Assembly: GCA_001940645.1 (NCBI GenBank)
Contig: MDVS01000015.1
Coordinates: 9,340-73,339 of the forward strand
Direction of reading: 5' to 3'
From: Candidatus Heimdallarchaeota archaeon LC_3
GTDB lineage: Archaea > Asgardarchaeota > Heimdallarchaeia > Hodarchaeales > LC-3
DNA length: 64,000 bases
The notes under the pieces were generated by a model that worked only from the letters and a program-made list of their open reading frames with translations, was not told the DNA's origin and did no database searches. Position numbers and translations under genes: made by a program. Shown here piece by piece: positions 53,714 through 62,678 of this stretch (the stretch's first letter is position 1; each line of letters opens with the position of its first letter).

Positions 53714-54310
53714 CTATATTTTCAAACTGTCTTTTCCCATCTGAATAGTAGAATTTACTATTTCAACACAATTTTCTATTAAATTATCCTCTTTTATGAT
53801 ATCTGATACTTTAATACTTTTGAACTGTGTTACATAGAATTTACTTACCCTATCAGCTTGGTGGACAACTTTTTTTGCTACAGAGCTATTAACATGTAGA
53901 AAAAGCTTTGCTTTTTCATAAAGATTCGTAATAACATTAGATAATTCTTGCAACAATAGTAATCTGAAGTTATTATATACTCCAAACCTCCAGATAATAG
54001 AATTTAATTCAAAATCCTCATATTTCATATATTCATTAGGATCAGAGTGTATTATTAAAACTAATTCCCGAAAAATGATTTCATTTTCCAATATTGTCTT
54101 AAGGACATTCCAAAATTTTGTATGATCATTGACATGCAAATAACTCATTGCAACTTTAAATTTCTCTACCAAGTTTATCAGAGTGAATTTATCTTCCTCT
54201 GAATAATTCTTTGGTAGTTTTGCTAATGTTGATAAATAATCATCATCTAGAGATTGCATGTTTGAGGAAAAATCAATTCCATAATTTATTGCAGCAGCCA
54301 TTATATTCAC
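53714..54310 (-). CDS. Unknown protein, downstream copy of a tandem duplicated pair
   Basis: About 198 residues, mostly helical and soluble. I do not recognise the family. It is a clear paralogue of the gene at 54628-55224: both contain LPxNYSEEDKFTLINLVEKF, a DHTKFW segment, IIHSDPxEYMKYEDFELNS and a WRFGVYNNFRLLLLQELSNV stretch. The start is taken as GTG 54310 (VNIMAAA) or ATG 54301 (MAAAINYG) because these align with the paralogue. A further upstream ATG at 54343 would overlap the conserved palindrome ATTCTAGAAT at 54344-54353. The middle is almost unchanged between copies while the C-terminal 50 residues differ, as if binding different partners. Confidence 0.7.
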   Translation of the reverse strand: MNIMAAAINYGIDFSSNMQSLDDDYLSTLAKLPKNYSEEDKFTLINLVEKFKVAMSYLHVNDHTKFWNVLKTILENEIIFRELVLIIHSDPNEYMKYEDFELNSIIWRFGVYNNFRLLLLQELSNVITNLYEKAKLFLHVNSSVAKKVVHQADRVSKFYVTQFKSIKVSDIIKEDNLIENCVEIVNSTIQMGKDSLKI

Positions 54311-54343
54311 TGATATTATCATATTATTAATTCTATAAATCAT

Positions 54344-54353
54344 ATTCTAGAAT
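54344..54353. promoter_or_regulatory. ATTCTAGAAT palindrome conserved upstream of both paralogues
   Basis: The perfect 10-bp palindrome ATTCTAGAAT lies about 35-45 bp upstream of the proposed start, in the place expected of a promoter or operator. The same palindrome with similar flanks lies at 55254-55263 before the other copy. It may simply be carried along with the duplicated promoter. Confidence 0.4.
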
Positions 54354-54627
54354 TAAGTGTTCCAACTAGACTAGTATTTTTGTATTATATAAGGAATTTA
54401 GGAGCAGAATTTTGGAGGAAATGAAGAAGGTAAATTTAGATCGAAAAATCAAATTATAGTGAAAAAAAACTGAAATTATGAAAAATAACTTCTTTAATTC
54501 CAATTTGAATTAATCATAGTCTTGAATAATGATATTATTAATGATAAGATATTTAAATAATTTGGTTGGGAAGGAGAACACAAATTCTAGAAGAAAAACA
54601 AAATATTCTTTTAGCATAATAGAAAAA

Positions 54628-55224
54628 TTAGCTTAAAAGGGTTTCTTGTCCCATTTGAATACTACTTTCTAAAATTTCTACACAATTGTTAATGAAATTA
54701 TCATTTTTGATAATCTCTGATTGATAAACATCTTTAAATTGAGTAATATAATAATTTCCAACGCTTTTGGCTTTTTCTATTACATTTCTTGCCACATAGC
54801 TATTGACATGTAAGAACAATTTTGCTTTTTCATAAAGATTTGTAATAACATTGGATAATTCTTGCAACAAAAGTAATCTAAAGTTATTATATACTCCAAA
54901 CCTCCAGATAATAGAATTTAATTCAAAATCCTCATATTTCATATATTCATGAGGATCGGAGTGGATTATTAAAACTAATTCCCGTAAGACTATTTCATTT
55001 TCCAATATTGTCTTAAGGATTGTCCAAAATTTTGTATGATCATTGATTTGTAAATAACCCATAGCAACTTTAAATTTCTCTACTAAGTTTATTAAAGTGA
55101 ATTTATCTTCCTCTGAATAATTCTCTGGAAGTCTTGCTAATGTAGATAAGTAATCATTGTTCAAAGATTGAAAGTCAGTGGAAAGATTCATTCCTTCATT
55201 TGTTGCAAAGGCCATTATATTCAC
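54628..55224 (-). CDS. Unknown protein, upstream copy of a tandem duplicated pair
   Basis: A 195-198 residue helical soluble protein. The start is GTG 55224 or ATG 55215 (MAFATNEG), both preceded by the same bases as in the paralogue (GTGAATATAATGGC). The conserved core covers residues about 15-150, with SEEDKFTLINLVEKFKVAM, an acidic MKYEDFELNSIIWRFG block and NLYEKAKLFLHVNS; the C-terminal tail (ESSIQMGQE) diverges. No Cys pairs, membrane helices or catalytic motifs are visible. About 300 bp separate the copies, so each has its own promoter region. Confidence 0.7.
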   Translation of the reverse strand: MNIMAFATNEGMNLSTDFQSLNNDYLSTLARLPENYSEEDKFTLINLVEKFKVAMGYLQINDHTKFWTILKTILENEIVLRELVLIIHSDPHEYMKYEDFELNSIIWRFGVYNNFRLLLLQELSNVITNLYEKAKLFLHVNSYVARNVIEKAKSVGNYYITQFKDVYQSEIIKNDNFINNCVEILESSIQMGQETLLS

Positions 55225-55253
55225 AAAGATTATCGTAATATAAATTATATTAT

Positions 55254-55263
55254 ATTCTAGAAT
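55254..55263. promoter_or_regulatory. ATTCTAGAAT palindrome upstream of the second paralogue
   Basis: This is the counterpart of the palindrome at 54344, here 30-40 bp upstream of the start. Nearby bases are also conserved between copies (TATATTCTAGAATTAA-like), which shows the upstream regions were duplicated with the genes. Confidence 0.4.
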
Positions 55264-55533
55264 TAACTACCATTCGAATTATTAGTATGATAGTATAAAA
55301 AGAACAATGGAACATTTTTTTTACCGAGAATATTAAAAAAGCATCAAACCAATATAACTCTACAATCTTTTTTTTGTAATTTTCTTGTCATCCAAAATCT
55401 GAAAATTGTATTAAAATCATCTATTTTATTTTAAAAAACAATTCTCTTTTCTAAGAATTAGGTCAAATTCCTTTCAAAATTATTATTTTTTTTCATATTC
55501 TTCTGATGATTTTCATCTAAGGGACGTTTTATA
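55264..55533. other. Divergent intergenic region, nothing recognised
   Basis: A 270-bp gap (about 310 bp with the upstream palindrome region) between the duplicated pair and the MFS gene. It is very AT-rich with long T runs and presumably carries the MFS promoter. I see no RNA gene. Confidence 0.3.
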
Positions 55534-56910
55534 TTGAATTTTTTACCAAATATTCCAAAAGCAATTATTCCAATTTTAGTTATTAATTTTATTTCAACTT
55601 TAAGCTTTAGTATCGTTCTTCCTTTTCTTTTTATCCTTGTTGATGATTATGGAGGCAATGCATTCATTTATGGGATATTAGGAGCTACTTACTCTGTTTT
55701 TCAATTAATAGGAAGTCCTCTTTTGGGTACTTGGTCAGATAAATTAGGAAGAAGACCCATATTATTGTTAAGTCAGTTTGGGACGTTAGTAGCTTGGATT
55801 ATATTTTTAATTTCATTTTATCTTGGGGAGGCTTCAATTATTGATATTAATAATCCTTTATTAGGAGCATTTGTCCTTACGTTACCATTGATGGCTTTAT
55901 TTTTCGCAAGAGCATTGGATGGGATAACTGGAGGAAATGTTTCAGTTGCAAATGCTTATTTAGTTGATGTTTCAACCAAAGAAGACCGTACGAAAAACTT
56001 TGGGTATATGTCTGTTTCTGCAAGCTTAGGTTTTGTAATTGGACCAGCGTTAGCAGGATTATTAGGAAACACAAGTCTAGGTTTAGTACTTCCAGTTATG
56101 TCTGCTATTCTAATTTCAGCAATAGCCTTATTATTGATAATCTTTTTGTTAAAACCGGAAGAAAAAGAAGAAAAAATTGAACCAGAGAAAATAACAACTA
56201 CAAAAAAATCTTCTTTCAGGGATGTATTAGCAATTCCTCATATAAAATTGCTATTATTAATGAATTTCATAATATTTTTAGGATTTAATTTCTTTTATAT
56301 CAGTTTTCCAGTATTTATTATTTTAGAAATTGGTTGGAATGAATTTGAACTTGGATTGTTATTGACTTTTCTGAGTTTGTGTATGGTGCTTGTACAAGGC
56401 CCAATACTAAGTAGATTAAGCGATAAAACTTCAACAAATAATCTTATGATAGTTGGAAGTGTAATTTTAGCAGTAGGATTTGCCATCGTTACTTTAGAAG
56501 CTACTATTTATCTTTATATTGCTATGGTATTAGTAGCAGTAGGAAACGGAGTTTTATATCCATCACTTATAGCTACAATATCAAATCATGCAGGAGAAGA
56601 GCATCAAGGAGCAACACAGGGGTATGCTGCAAGTAGTGGAAGTTTAGCAAGCATTATGGGACTAATCATTGGTGGGGTTCTATATAATTTATTGAAGTCA
56701 ACTTTGTTTATCTTTTCAGCAGTCACAATATTTGTTCTCGCATTCATGGCGTTAAGATTACGAATTGTTGAAAAAGAACATAAATTAGATTCTCAAAGTG
56801 TAGATAAATTAATCAAAACTTCTAAACCTGTTGTTGTTAATTGTGATCCAATGACCGTTCCCAAGAAATTTGTAAGCCATTCTGATTTAGAAGAAGGCAG
56901 TATTTCTTAA
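55534..56910 (+). CDS. MFS transporter, drug/metabolite efflux type
   Basis: A 458-residue major facilitator protein with 12 predicted helices in two halves split by a charged loop (about residues 205-230, LKPEEKEEKIEPEK). The loop 2-3 motif LGTWSDKLGRRPIL (about residues 66-79) is the MFS signature, and a weaker copy LSRLSDKTS lies in the second half. The motif DGITGGNVSVANAYLVDVS in helix 4-5 is typical of TetA-like efflux proteins. TTG 55534 is the start; the first helix follows at once. A basic/polar 50-residue tail is cytoplasmic. The substrate is unknown. It converges with the recombinase gene. Confidence 0.88.
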   Translation: MNFLPNIPKAIIPILVINFISTLSFSIVLPFLFILVDDYGGNAFIYGILGATYSVFQLIGSPLLGTWSDKLGRRPILLLSQFGTLVAWIIFLISFYLGEASIIDINNPLLGAFVLTLPLMALFFARALDGITGGNVSVANAYLVDVSTKEDRTKNFGYMSVSASLGFVIGPALAGLLGNTSLGLVLPVMSAILISAIALLLIIFLLKPEEKEEKIEPEKITTTKKSSFRDVLAIPHIKLLLLMNFIIFLGFNFFYISFPVFIILEIGWNEFELGLLLTFLSLCMVLVQGPILSRLSDKTSTNNLMIVGSVILAVGFAIVTLEATIYLYIAMVLVAVGNGVLYPSLIATISNHAGEEHQGATQGYAASSGSLASIMGLIIGGVLYNLLKSTLFIFSAVTIFVLAFMALRLRIVEKEHKLDSQSVDKLIKTSKPVVVNCDPMTVPKKFVSHSDLEEGSIS

Positions 56911-56935
56911 GAAACTTTGAAAAATAGAATTATTC

Positions 56936-58024
56936 TCAATGAGAATTCATCTTATCATAGGTTTTTCTGAAAAGGTTTGATTCAATTAAATTCGGGTGAT
57001 CATCATGAATGAGAATCCACTTTTCAGGGGATCTAACCATCTTTAATCTATTCTGATATCGATTCCAAACACGAACTCCGGCGTAAAAAGGATTTGAGAG
57101 GATGTTCTTTACAGTTTGTCTAGACCATTTTTTAGATTCATTAATTACTAAAAATGGATCTTGATTCCCGGAATTACTATACTCTTTAAAATAATTGTTT
57201 AGTGCATTTTGTATTTGAATGGGTGTGGGAATAAGCAAATCTGTCAATTTTTTTGCTACTTTATTATACGATTTAAAGGATAGATACCAATAAAATATTT
57301 CAGGAACAATTAATCCGGGATAAAATTTCTCTGAATCATTCGTTGTTTCAATATATGGGATATTATAATTTTTACAGTAATCTGGTATGTAGGGAAAATA
57401 TTTTTTGATTCCTTGAATATAAAAATAACCATATGGAGAATATCCTCCCAAAGGTTGTTTTTCAACAATGTTTTCAAAGACATCTTGAACCCTTTCAGAG
57501 ACCTGCTCTCTTTCTAATTGTGCCAAAGATCCTAAAATAGTTATGAAAAACCGTCCAGTTGCACTTTCTGTATCAAGTTTTTCATTGATGCTTACCAGAT
57601 GAACATTATGTTTTTGAAACAGATCTGTAAGATATTGAAGATCAGCCAATCTACGAGTAAGTCGATCGAGTTTTACAACCACTACAAAATCTAATTTTTC
57701 CTGTACAACACTCTCGACTAATTTTTTCATCCCTTCACGGTTCATATCTTTAGCGCTTTTACCCTCATCAACAAATTCAAATATATCAAGTTGTTTATCA
57801 GAAAAATTCGTATCGAAACTTAAATAATTTTTAATTTTATTTTTTTGAGCCTGAAGAGACTGACCGTCTTCAGCTTGTTCGCGAGTTGAAACACGTCTAT
57901 AAATTCCAACACGAAGAATGTCTGAAAGATTTTTTATTTCACTTTTTGAGGATTTTTTCTGTCTTATAATAAATTCTAAGTCATTAGATATATCATTTAA
58001 TGGATTAGTAACAGAAGAATCCAT
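56936..58024 (-). CDS. Serine recombinase (resolvase plus recombinase domain), short form
   Basis: A 362-residue site-specific serine recombinase. The nucleophile Ser lies in IYRRVSTREQAEDGQSL (about residues 37-53), and arginines of the active site lie in VVKLDRLTRRLADLQYL. The linker helix after LAQLEREQVSERV leads into a recombinase domain (about residues 195-340, with WSRQTVKNILSNPFYAGV). The protein stops soon after that domain, so the zinc ribbon and coiled coil of large serine integrases (450-700 residues) are absent. It may be an IS607/transposon-type or truncated enzyme. No phage genes or clear att core flank it. It hints at past mobile-element activity near the decayed genes at 61-62 kb. 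Confidence 0.9.
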   Translation of the reverse strand: MDSSVTNPLNDISNDLEFIIRQKKSSKSEIKNLSDILRVGIYRRVSTREQAEDGQSLQAQKNKIKNYLSFDTNFSDKQLDIFEFVDEGKSAKDMNREGMKKLVESVVQEKLDFVVVVKLDRLTRRLADLQYLTDLFQKHNVHLVSINEKLDTESATGRFFITILGSLAQLEREQVSERVQDVFENIVEKQPLGGYSPYGYFYIQGIKKYFPYIPDYCKNYNIPYIETTNDSEKFYPGLIVPEIFYWYLSFKSYNKVAKKLTDLLIPTPIQIQNALNNYFKEYSNSGNQDPFLVINESKKWSRQTVKNILSNPFYAGVRVWNRYQNRLKMVRSPEKWILIHDDHPNLIESNLFRKTYDKMNSH

Positions 58025-58133
58025 ATGTATCAGATTAAATCAAGTTATTCTTATACTAATAGGGGGATATTATTGTAATAATATGACGAAAATTAAAGAA
58101 ATTTAGAGATGATTCCAGTACAATCAGCATTTT

Positions 58134-59624
58134 TTATTTGTTTATTTTTCGCAACCCGTCATTTCTTGTAAAAGATAAATGAACAGCAGTTCCTCTCATA
58201 TAATCTTCTGGATATTCTTCTAAATTTGTTATCCAAATATTTCCTTTGAAATAATTCATAATCATCTTCACTATCGATAATCCAATTCCCCTTGTTTGAT
58301 CTTTCTTTGCAAATGAGGTAAATACAGACTCCTTTTGATTATCAGGAATCCCTCTACAATTATCACTTATAATAATTTCATAACTTTTGGGTGATGCTAA
58401 AATCTGTAGAGTTAAAATAACTTTTTTCTGATCTTGTTTTTTGTATTTTACTGAATTAGTAAGTATATTTCGAAATATATCCTCTACTATAGGATGAGCA
58501 TTAACAAATTTGTATTTTAATTCATCTGCATTGATAACCTCCACGTTGACATCTTTGTATAGATCAACCATTTCGTTATAGGCTTTATAAAATAATTCTC
58601 CAAGATCTACATTTCTTTTTGAAAGTAAACCACCTTGAAGTTTACTCAGATTTATTGCATTATCTAAAAGTTGATTCGATAAAGAAACTGATCTAGAAAT
58701 TGCTGATATGCTTTCAATTTGCTTGGCATCTTCTTCTGAAGTTTTAATATGTAATATCTCAGCATTTCCTTTTATAATAAAAAGGTAATTCTTCATATCA
58801 TGACTCAGAAGATTTAATAATAGTTGTGTTTGTTGTTGAGTTTCTTTCGTTATTTTTAATTCTTTAAGAAGTTGTTTTTTTGGCGCAGAATATAGATCTT
58901 GTAATCTTATGTCAGGTTTAGATGCCAGAGTACTCATATCTGGATTCAAAATTAATATTGCAATTCCTAGAGTTATAGAGAACAAAATACCTAGTAAAAA
59001 TTTATGGATTATGGAATTTATTCCCCCCACAACTAAGATTGCTTCAATAAATGGAAAGACTAGAATAGGAAAAAAAATTCCATCAATTAATAAGATGATA
59101 ACATAAATTCCCATTGTTTTTACTAGCCAAGGTATTTTGGGTGATTTATCACGTATTTTTTCTAAAATTATTACCATAAAAAACAATTCAAGAATTCTCA
59201 ATAGACTACCAACGATAAGAATACCAAACGAAATATTAAATAATTCTGAGGGGATATTTAGGAAGCTTATAGATGTCTCACTAGCTAGAACAAAGGAGTA
59301 GAAGGGTAGTAAGACAACAAAAAATATCTGAATAGCAATCAAACTATAAATATAAAATTTTATTAAATCTGCGTCTCGTTCCATAATATATAATAATAAA
59401 ACACACCAAACCGTTGCAGAATAAACAATATTTCCACCAGTAATCGTTATTCCCCATCCTATGTCTAAAATATATACACTACCCATTAAAAATGTAAAAA
59501 CTTCAAGAGAACCCAAATATAAATAAAATGGAATAAGAGAAAAACGATTTCGTAATGAATAGAACAAAATACCAAAGAATGAGAAAATTATTATTTGCCC
59601 AATTAGTATTAATAACCCAATCAT
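58134..59624 (-). CDS. Membrane sensor histidine kinase
   Basis: A 496-residue kinase. The N-terminal 230 residues form about seven membrane helices with short loops, like 7TM-type sensors. After a coiled linker, the phospho-acceptor His275 lies in LLSHDMKNYLFIIKGN, a degenerate HisKA/H-box. The ATPase domain has IFRNILTNSVKYKK (N box), IISDNCRGIP (G1), FTSFAKKDQTRGIGLSIVK (F and G2 boxes). All catalytic landmarks are present. No partner response regulator is adjacent; the hybrid receiver kinase at 10.8-13.0 kb is far off. The signal is unknown but probably membrane-soluble or lipid-related given the absence of an external domain. Confidence 0.92.
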   Translation of the reverse strand: MIGLLILIGQIIIFSFFGILFYSLRNRFSLIPFYLYLGSLEVFTFLMGSVYILDIGWGITITGGNIVYSATVWCVLLLYIMERDADLIKFYIYSLIAIQIFFVVLLPFYSFVLASETSISFLNIPSELFNISFGILIVGSLLRILELFFMVIILEKIRDKSPKIPWLVKTMGIYVIILLIDGIFFPILVFPFIEAILVVGGINSIIHKFLLGILFSITLGIAILILNPDMSTLASKPDIRLQDLYSAPKKQLLKELKITKETQQQTQLLLNLLSHDMKNYLFIIKGNAEILHIKTSEEDAKQIESISAISRSVSLSNQLLDNAINLSKLQGGLLSKRNVDLGELFYKAYNEMVDLYKDVNVEVINADELKYKFVNAHPIVEDIFRNILTNSVKYKKQDQKKVILTLQILASPKSYEIIISDNCRGIPDNQKESVFTSFAKKDQTRGIGLSIVKMIMNYFKGNIWITNLEEYPEDYMRGTAVHLSFTRNDGLRKINK

Positions 59625-59801
59625 AAAAATAACACTATTTTGAAGTTTAATGAATTACAAGAATGAATTTCAAAACAAGGAGAAACGCTTTTTTCCTCAT
59701 TTATTAATATCTTGAATTTTACATCGCTAAAAATTTAATAAATAATGATATTGAAAATTTTTGACAATGAATTAATATTTTGGACTAATTTTGATTATTT
59801 G

Positions 59802-60722
59802 TTATTTTTTTTCAGTTCTACTAATAACTTCTAATCTGTTCAGCATTTCAACAATTTCTTCCTTAATACTATCTTTCAAAAACTCATCTTCTGATTCTTT
59901 TCCGAGGACAGTCTCAATAGAAGCAATTACAGAGCTTACAGTAGATGTTGAAGCACCAGCTTCTAGAAATTTCTTTTTAATAATATGAACGTATGTTATA
60001 ACGAAAGAAGATCTTACATCATCCTTTAGAATTTCCCTAGCAGAATGAATATGTTCATATAAAATTTCCGGAGGAGGTAGATGTAGAACCACGCGTTCTG
60101 TAAAAGTTTCTATATTATTTTTGTAGTTATGTTCAATAATTTCTTGTAAACGAACATGAGCAATATCTACTTGATCAGAAATTTCTTTATGGCGAGCATT
60201 AAACTCGTCATAGAATTCCTTATTTCTTTGATTAATGATTTCAGTTTGTTTTTCTTGAGATTTAATATTTTCTTCAATTTTTTTATCTAACGCTTCTTGT
60301 TGGCTATTAAGTCTTTCTTCGATAGTTTGAGTGGTTTCCCCGAGTAAAATGGTATAAGTTTGAATTATCTCGTCAACAGATTGGAACTTTTTTGTTAATT
60401 CATTCATTAATTGATCATTTGTTGCTTTAATAGCCTCTTCAACCATTGTTTTAACAGTTGTATTAATCATTTTTTCAATAGATCTCTCAAGATAAGATTG
60501 TAATCCAAAGATATCTTTTTTAATAGCTTCTCCACTAGCCTCCAAGCTATCCATTACTTTTTCTACTACAATTTTTTCTAGATTTAACATTGAAAGATGC
60601 AAAATTTCTTCATTTTTTTCTTGCATTTTACCAATTCTATCACCAATATACTTCTGAAATCCACTAAATTCACGTTTAATTTGTTGGAGAAGGAGCATTG
60701 AATCATTACTTTGAAAACTCAT
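59802..60722 (-). CDS. Coiled-coil protein of unknown function
   Basis: A protein of about 306 residues (ATG 60722, MSFQSND) or 320 (ATG 60764). Residues about 1-200 are a long, nearly continuous coiled coil rich in Lys, Glu, Gln and Ile, with no Cys pairs or membrane helix. The C-terminal 110 residues form a compact helical domain (LPPPEILYEHIHSAREILK, then VIASIETVLGK and EEIVEMLNRLEVI). I do not recognise a family; it is not SMC-like since it lacks ATPase ends. A structural or tethering role is possible. It stands alone next to the membrane kinase gene, 177 bp away. Confidence 0.65.
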   Translation of the reverse strand: MSFQSNDSMLLLQQIKREFSGFQKYIGDRIGKMQEKNEEILHLSMLNLEKIVVEKVMDSLEASGEAIKKDIFGLQSYLERSIEKMINTTVKTMVEEAIKATNDQLMNELTKKFQSVDEIIQTYTILLGETTQTIEERLNSQQEALDKKIEENIKSQEKQTEIINQRNKEFYDEFNARHKEISDQVDIAHVRLQEIIEHNYKNNIETFTERVVLHLPPPEILYEHIHSAREILKDDVRSSFVITYVHIIKKKFLEAGASTSTVSSVIASIETVLGKESEDEFLKDSIKEEIVEMLNRLEVISRTEKK

Positions 60723-60916
60723 CGTACTACAGCCTTTTCTATTAAAATAAGATAAATTTATCAATAATTTCTTGTTATATTCTTAATTAAAAAGAATGAT
60801 AAAAACAATATAAAATTTCTATGAAAAAAATTTTGCGATTGATTAATGTATGTAGTCCTAATTCAAAGACGAACTTATTTAATATTGTATTAAATATTTA
60901 TATTTTGGTGTTTAAA

Positions 60917-61484
60917 ATGGAACAAAGAGTTGGTTTTAACCATTATTATTCAAAAGGCGAATAAAAAAATGCTCTTGGTGGTTTTGTTATTGCATTAATT
61001 TTTCTAGGTGTTGCTGTGTTATCCTCCGTAATGGCTACTTTAGACTTAAATGATAATTTTGTTAGTTTGGAGTTTTAGGGCTATTGGATGTTTATTCCTG
61101 TTTATTATCTTACTAACATCATTTGAACAAATTTATACAAACACAAATTATCAAAGAGCTGTTAAGAATGCAATTTTAGAAAGAGGAAATTCTGGAACTC
61201 TCAAACTCGAGGATCTATCTCTCGAGGTAGGAATAAAACCAAGCGATGTCCTTAAAGTCCTTGTGGATCTACGAAATAAAGGACTACTTAGATACTGATT
61301 TAATCCATCATCAGGGGAGATTAAACTTGGTGAAACCATAACTTATTCACAATCAAGGGAGTTTGTTCCTCCACCAAAAACATTTAAGGAACCATTACCA
61401 AAAGGTAAAGCTTTTTATAAATATTGCGGTCACAGCATCGATACTGGATCAATTTTTTGCGAAAGTTGTGGATCTAAGCTTTAA
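60917..61484 (+). pseudogene. Membrane/winged-helix/zinc-ribbon protein, decayed
   Basis: Starting at ATG 60917 the frame encodes MEQRVGFNHYYSKGE, then TAA, then a membrane helix (GGFVIALIFLGVAVLSS). Around 61035-61080 it slips by one base into a frame (ATG 61050) with a second helix, a winged-helix-like segment (LEDLSLEVGIKPSDVLKVL, then LRNKGLLRY), TGA at 61296, and further in the same frame FNPSSGEIKLGE and a final zinc ribbon, YCGHSIDTGSIFCESCGSKL, ending in TAA at 61482. The first zinc-ribbon Cys is Tyr. The TGA stands where Trp would suit the winged-helix strand. Two or more stops plus a frameshift mark it as decayed. Confidence 0.7.
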
Positions 61485-61511
61485 ATTTATAAAAAAAATG
61501 AGATGAATAAA

Positions 61512-62379
61512 ATGAATATCACTATTGAAAATAAATTACCTTGACAATTTTTTGTCTTAACTTATGTTATCGCTTGGTTATTTTGGGTGCCGTTAATTTT
61601 TATTAAAGATCTTGCTCCAATAGGTTTTCTAATGATGGTAATTGGTGCATTTGGCCCAACCCTGGCTGCAATTTTACTCAGTTACCGGAAATATGGATTA
61701 GAAAGTGTTAAAATATTATTAAATAGAGAATTAGAATTCAGGTTTGATAGAAAGTGGTATTTACCTATTCTGATATTAAATTCAGTCACAATCATTATAG
61801 GTTTTGCAGGAGCTATTATTATTTCAGGTGAATCTGCATCTTTGTTTGATTTTTCTCTAATAGGAACAGAAATCATAACTTGGATCATAATGCTTGCTTT
61901 ATTGTTACCTGGTGATCCAATTAATGAAGAGTTCGGTTGACGAGGTTATGCATTAGATAGACTTCAATCTAAATGGAATGCGTTGGTATTCTGCTTAATC
62001 TTAGGTGTTATTTGGGCTTTGTGGCATCTACCACTATTTTTTATTTATGAAATGAGTCAGAATCTCCTTTTAACATAAGTTTCTCTTTCTGCTTTTCTAT
62101 TTTTTGTGCAAGTACCCACCTTCACTATTTTGTATACCTGGTTATACAAAAATACTGGTGGTAGTATATTAGTGGCCATTCTTTTCCATCTTACTTGGAA
62201 TGCCTAGTTTAATGTACTCATGGTATTGTCATTCATGCAATTTGACCTAACAGACCCCTTACAAATGACCACTCTTAGTGCAACTGCTTTAAATTCCCTG
62301 TCTAATTTGATTAACAACGCCAATATTGTTATTAGTATAAAATTAATTCTTGTAGTTATAGCTGTCCTGATGAAATGAG
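61512..62379 (+). pseudogene. CPBP-family membrane protease, decayed
   Basis: One frame from ATG 61512 carries a CPBP/Abi-type intramembrane protease (CAAX-like) with stops at TGA 61542, TGA 61938, TAA 62076 and TAG 62205. Motifs are recognisable: EEFG, stop, RGYALD (motif 1; Trp is expected at the stop), [11 protein letters not shown] (motif 2) and the late HLTWNA (motif 4 region). At an A5 run near 62339-62343 the hydrophobic reading continues only after a one-base slip, ending at TGA 62377. CPBP enzymes cut membrane-bound peptides and prenyl proteins. The gene is near full length but dead as written. TGA sits at Trp positions in at least one case. Confidence 0.78.
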
Positions 62380-62678
62380 GAGTTTCTCTGAAAAAGACAA
62401 CAGAGTAATAAATGCAGATCTAGTGAAGAATTCTTTTCTACATTATTATCTATGATATTTCTTACTTTCAAAATCTTCAAAGAGTTTCTTAAAGCAAGAA
62501 GAATTAATATCGAGAAATTATCATAATCCTTTAAGAGGCATACCTACATACAACCAAATCGACCTACATGCATTTATAACATTTTAAAATCGAGATAAAC
62601 AACCCTAGAACGGATACATTTTATATATTATTCATAGTGAAATAATGGGAGTTCTTTAAAACTAAACTGGTGAAAAAA
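62380..62678. other. Intergenic region upstream of the oxidoreductase gene
   Basis: About 300 bp. It contains two ACCTACAT half-sites at 62542-62549 and 62561-62568, similar to the CCTA half-sites seen near other membrane-protein genes in the window. The rest is AT-rich without a convincing frame. Confidence 0.3.

Noticed and set aside
56936..60764. Prophage or integrative element around the serine recombinase
   Set aside because: Neighbours are an MFS transporter, a sensor kinase and a coiled-coil protein; no structural, packaging or replication genes and no visible att repeats.
61050..62379. TGA read as Trp (alternative genetic code or mobile element with its own code)
   Set aside because: TAA and TAG also interrupt the same genes, a frameshift is present, and intact genes in the window use TGG for Trp and TGA as a true stop, for example at the end of the first ABC permease.
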